Shown here in pieces: positions 63,146 through 64,000 of a stretch of 64,000 bases of DNA (its first letter is position 1; every line of letters begins with the position of its first letter). The translations under genes were made by a program, and so were the position numbers. The notes below the pieces were generated by a model. That model was not told the DNA's origin. It searched no databases and saw only the letters and a program-made list of their open reading frames with translations. This DNA comes from Flavobacterium sp. (GTDB taxonomy: Bacteria > Bacteroidota > Bacteroidia > Flavobacteriales > Flavobacteriaceae), in NCBI GenBank assembly GCA_014379405.1, contig JACMLU010000025.1:225387-289386 (forward strand), in the 5' to 3' direction.

Positions 63146-63173
63146 TTTACAAATAATTTTTCCTAAAAAAACT

Positions 63174-63208
63174 TTGTCCCAATCTTATCAAACATTTCCT
63201 TAAATTTG
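63174..63208 (+). promoter_or_regulatory. Promoter of serS
   Basis: TTTG at 63174-63177 and an exact -7 box TAAATTTG at 63201-63208, spacer 23 bases (longer than ideal), 40 bases before the start codon. Confidence 0.45.
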
Positions 63209-63248
63209 CTGTCGTTATTATAAAAGTTAGTGTTTAAAAAATCAGGAT

Positions 63249-64000
63249 ATGTTACAAATCGCATTTATTAGAGAGAATCAAGAAAAAGTAATCAAGGCTT
63301 TGGCAAAAAGAAACATGGATGCCGCAAGCGTTGTTCAAGAAGTGGTACAACTGGATGAAAGACGTCGCGCCACGCAAGTTGATTTGGACGGAATCTTGTC
63401 GGAATCTAATAAATTGTCCAAAGACATTGGCGAATTGATGAAGAAAGGCGAAAAGTCAAAAGCCGCCATTCTCAAAGAAAAAACGGTGCTGTTAAAGGAA
63501 AAAAGCAAAGCTTTAGCTGAAACTGCCGACCAATTAGCCGCTGATTTGTTGGAAAAACTATACACTTTACCGAATCTTCCCGCTGATATTGTTCCTGAAG
63601 GGAAAACTCCAGAGGAAAACCTAAATGTTTTCGAGGAAGGCGAAATTCCCGTTTTGCACGAAGGCGCTCAGCCACACTGGGATTTGGTAAAAAAATACGA
63701 CATCATCGATTTTGAATTAGGAAACAAAATTACTGGCGCAGGATTTCCGGTTTACAAAGGAAAAGGTGCCAAGTTGCAACGTGCCTTAATCAATTATTTC
63801 TTGGATAAAAATACTGCTGCAGGTTACAATGAAGTTCAGGTTCCGCATATGGTCAATGAAGCTTCGGCTTATGGAACGGGGCAATTGCCCGACAAAGAAG
63901 GGCAAATGTATCACGACAAAACCGATGATTTGTACTTGATTCCAACGGCAGAAGTTCCGGTAACGAATTTGTTTCGTGACGTGATTTTGAACGAAAATGA
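63249..64000 (+). CDS. serS: Seryl-tRNA synthetase, 5' part (runs off the window)
   Basis: About 250 codons are present with no stop; the gene continues past the window end. It starts MLQIAFIRENQEKVIKALAK, the long antiparallel coiled coil that grips tRNA-Ser (about 25-105), then the class II catalytic domain from about 130: HWDLVKKYDIIDFELGNKIT (motif-1 region GAGFPVYKGKGAKLQRAL) and YLIPTAEVPVTNLF. It charges tRNA-Ser and tRNA-Sec with serine. A Bacteroidota-type promoter precedes it. Confidence 0.97.
   Translation, partial: MLQIAFIRENQEKVIKALAKRNMDAASVVQEVVQLDERRRATQVDLDGILSESNKLSKDIGELMKKGEKSKAAILKEKTVLLKEKSKALAETADQLAADLLEKLYTLPNLPADIVPEGKTPEENLNVFEEGEIPVLHEGAQPHWDLVKKYDIIDFELGNKITGAGFPVYKGKGAKLQRALINYFLDKNTAAGYNEVQVPHMVNEASAYGTGQLPDKEGQMYHDKTDDLYLIPTAEVPVTNLFRDVILNEN

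Overview
The window comes from a low-GC member of the Bacteroidota, most likely a Flavobacterium or close relative. I infer this from the AT-rich sequence, the family content, the Bacteroidota-type promoter elements (-7 boxes close to TAnnTTTG), the weak or absent Shine-Dalgarno sites, the many secreted and lipid-anchored glycosidases and the OmpA and TonB receptor types. No species call is possible by eye.

Region 1 (about 0.1-35 kb) is a plant-hemicellulose degradation island. It opens with a lipoprotein pair (unknown protein plus NodB-type deacetylase) and an Arg tRNA. A plus-strand set follows: two acetyl-esterase-like SGNH enzymes, GH2 and GH3 glycosidases, and an aldo/keto reductase. The minus-strand block 11.2-17.7 kb is a recognisable beta-mannan pathway: GH26 mannanase, sugar:cation symporter, GH130 mannosyl-glucose phosphorylase, mannobiose/cellobiose 2-epimerase and GH5 mannanase. 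An AraC regulator is divergent from it. From 19.2 to 35 kb lie GH2, two GH27 alpha-galactosidases, a GH5 glucanase, four GH43 enzymes, GH39 and GH51, plus a decayed start of a GH127-like gene. The set fits acetylated galactoglucomannan and arabinose-bearing xylan, arabinan or arabinogalactan. No SusC/SusD pair is present in the window.

Region 2 (35-45 kb) is a redox and metal locus: bacilliredoxin, secreted thioredoxin-like protein, a TonB receptor with a CxxC in its plug, a divergent Nramp transporter fused to a universal stress domain, an SGNH hydrolase, a DtxR/MntR-type regulator, and feoA-feoB plus an unlisted 41-aa FeoB-associated Cys-rich membrane peptide. A palindromic operator candidate lies between the receptor and Nramp genes. 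An SCO-type copper protein follows.

Region 3 (45-64 kb) is mostly housekeeping: EamA transporter, NAD(P)-binding protein, L,D-transpeptidase, M28 peptidase, DinB-like protein, GNAT-amidohydrolase fusion, ssb, ferritin, CAT-like acetyltransferase, OmpA protein, HAD phosphatase, metG, a lipocalin-like lipoprotein, a CDGSH protein and the start of serS. Intergenic spaces hold several families of palindromic or dispersed repeats. I saw no insertion sequence, prophage, CRISPR array or clear defence system.
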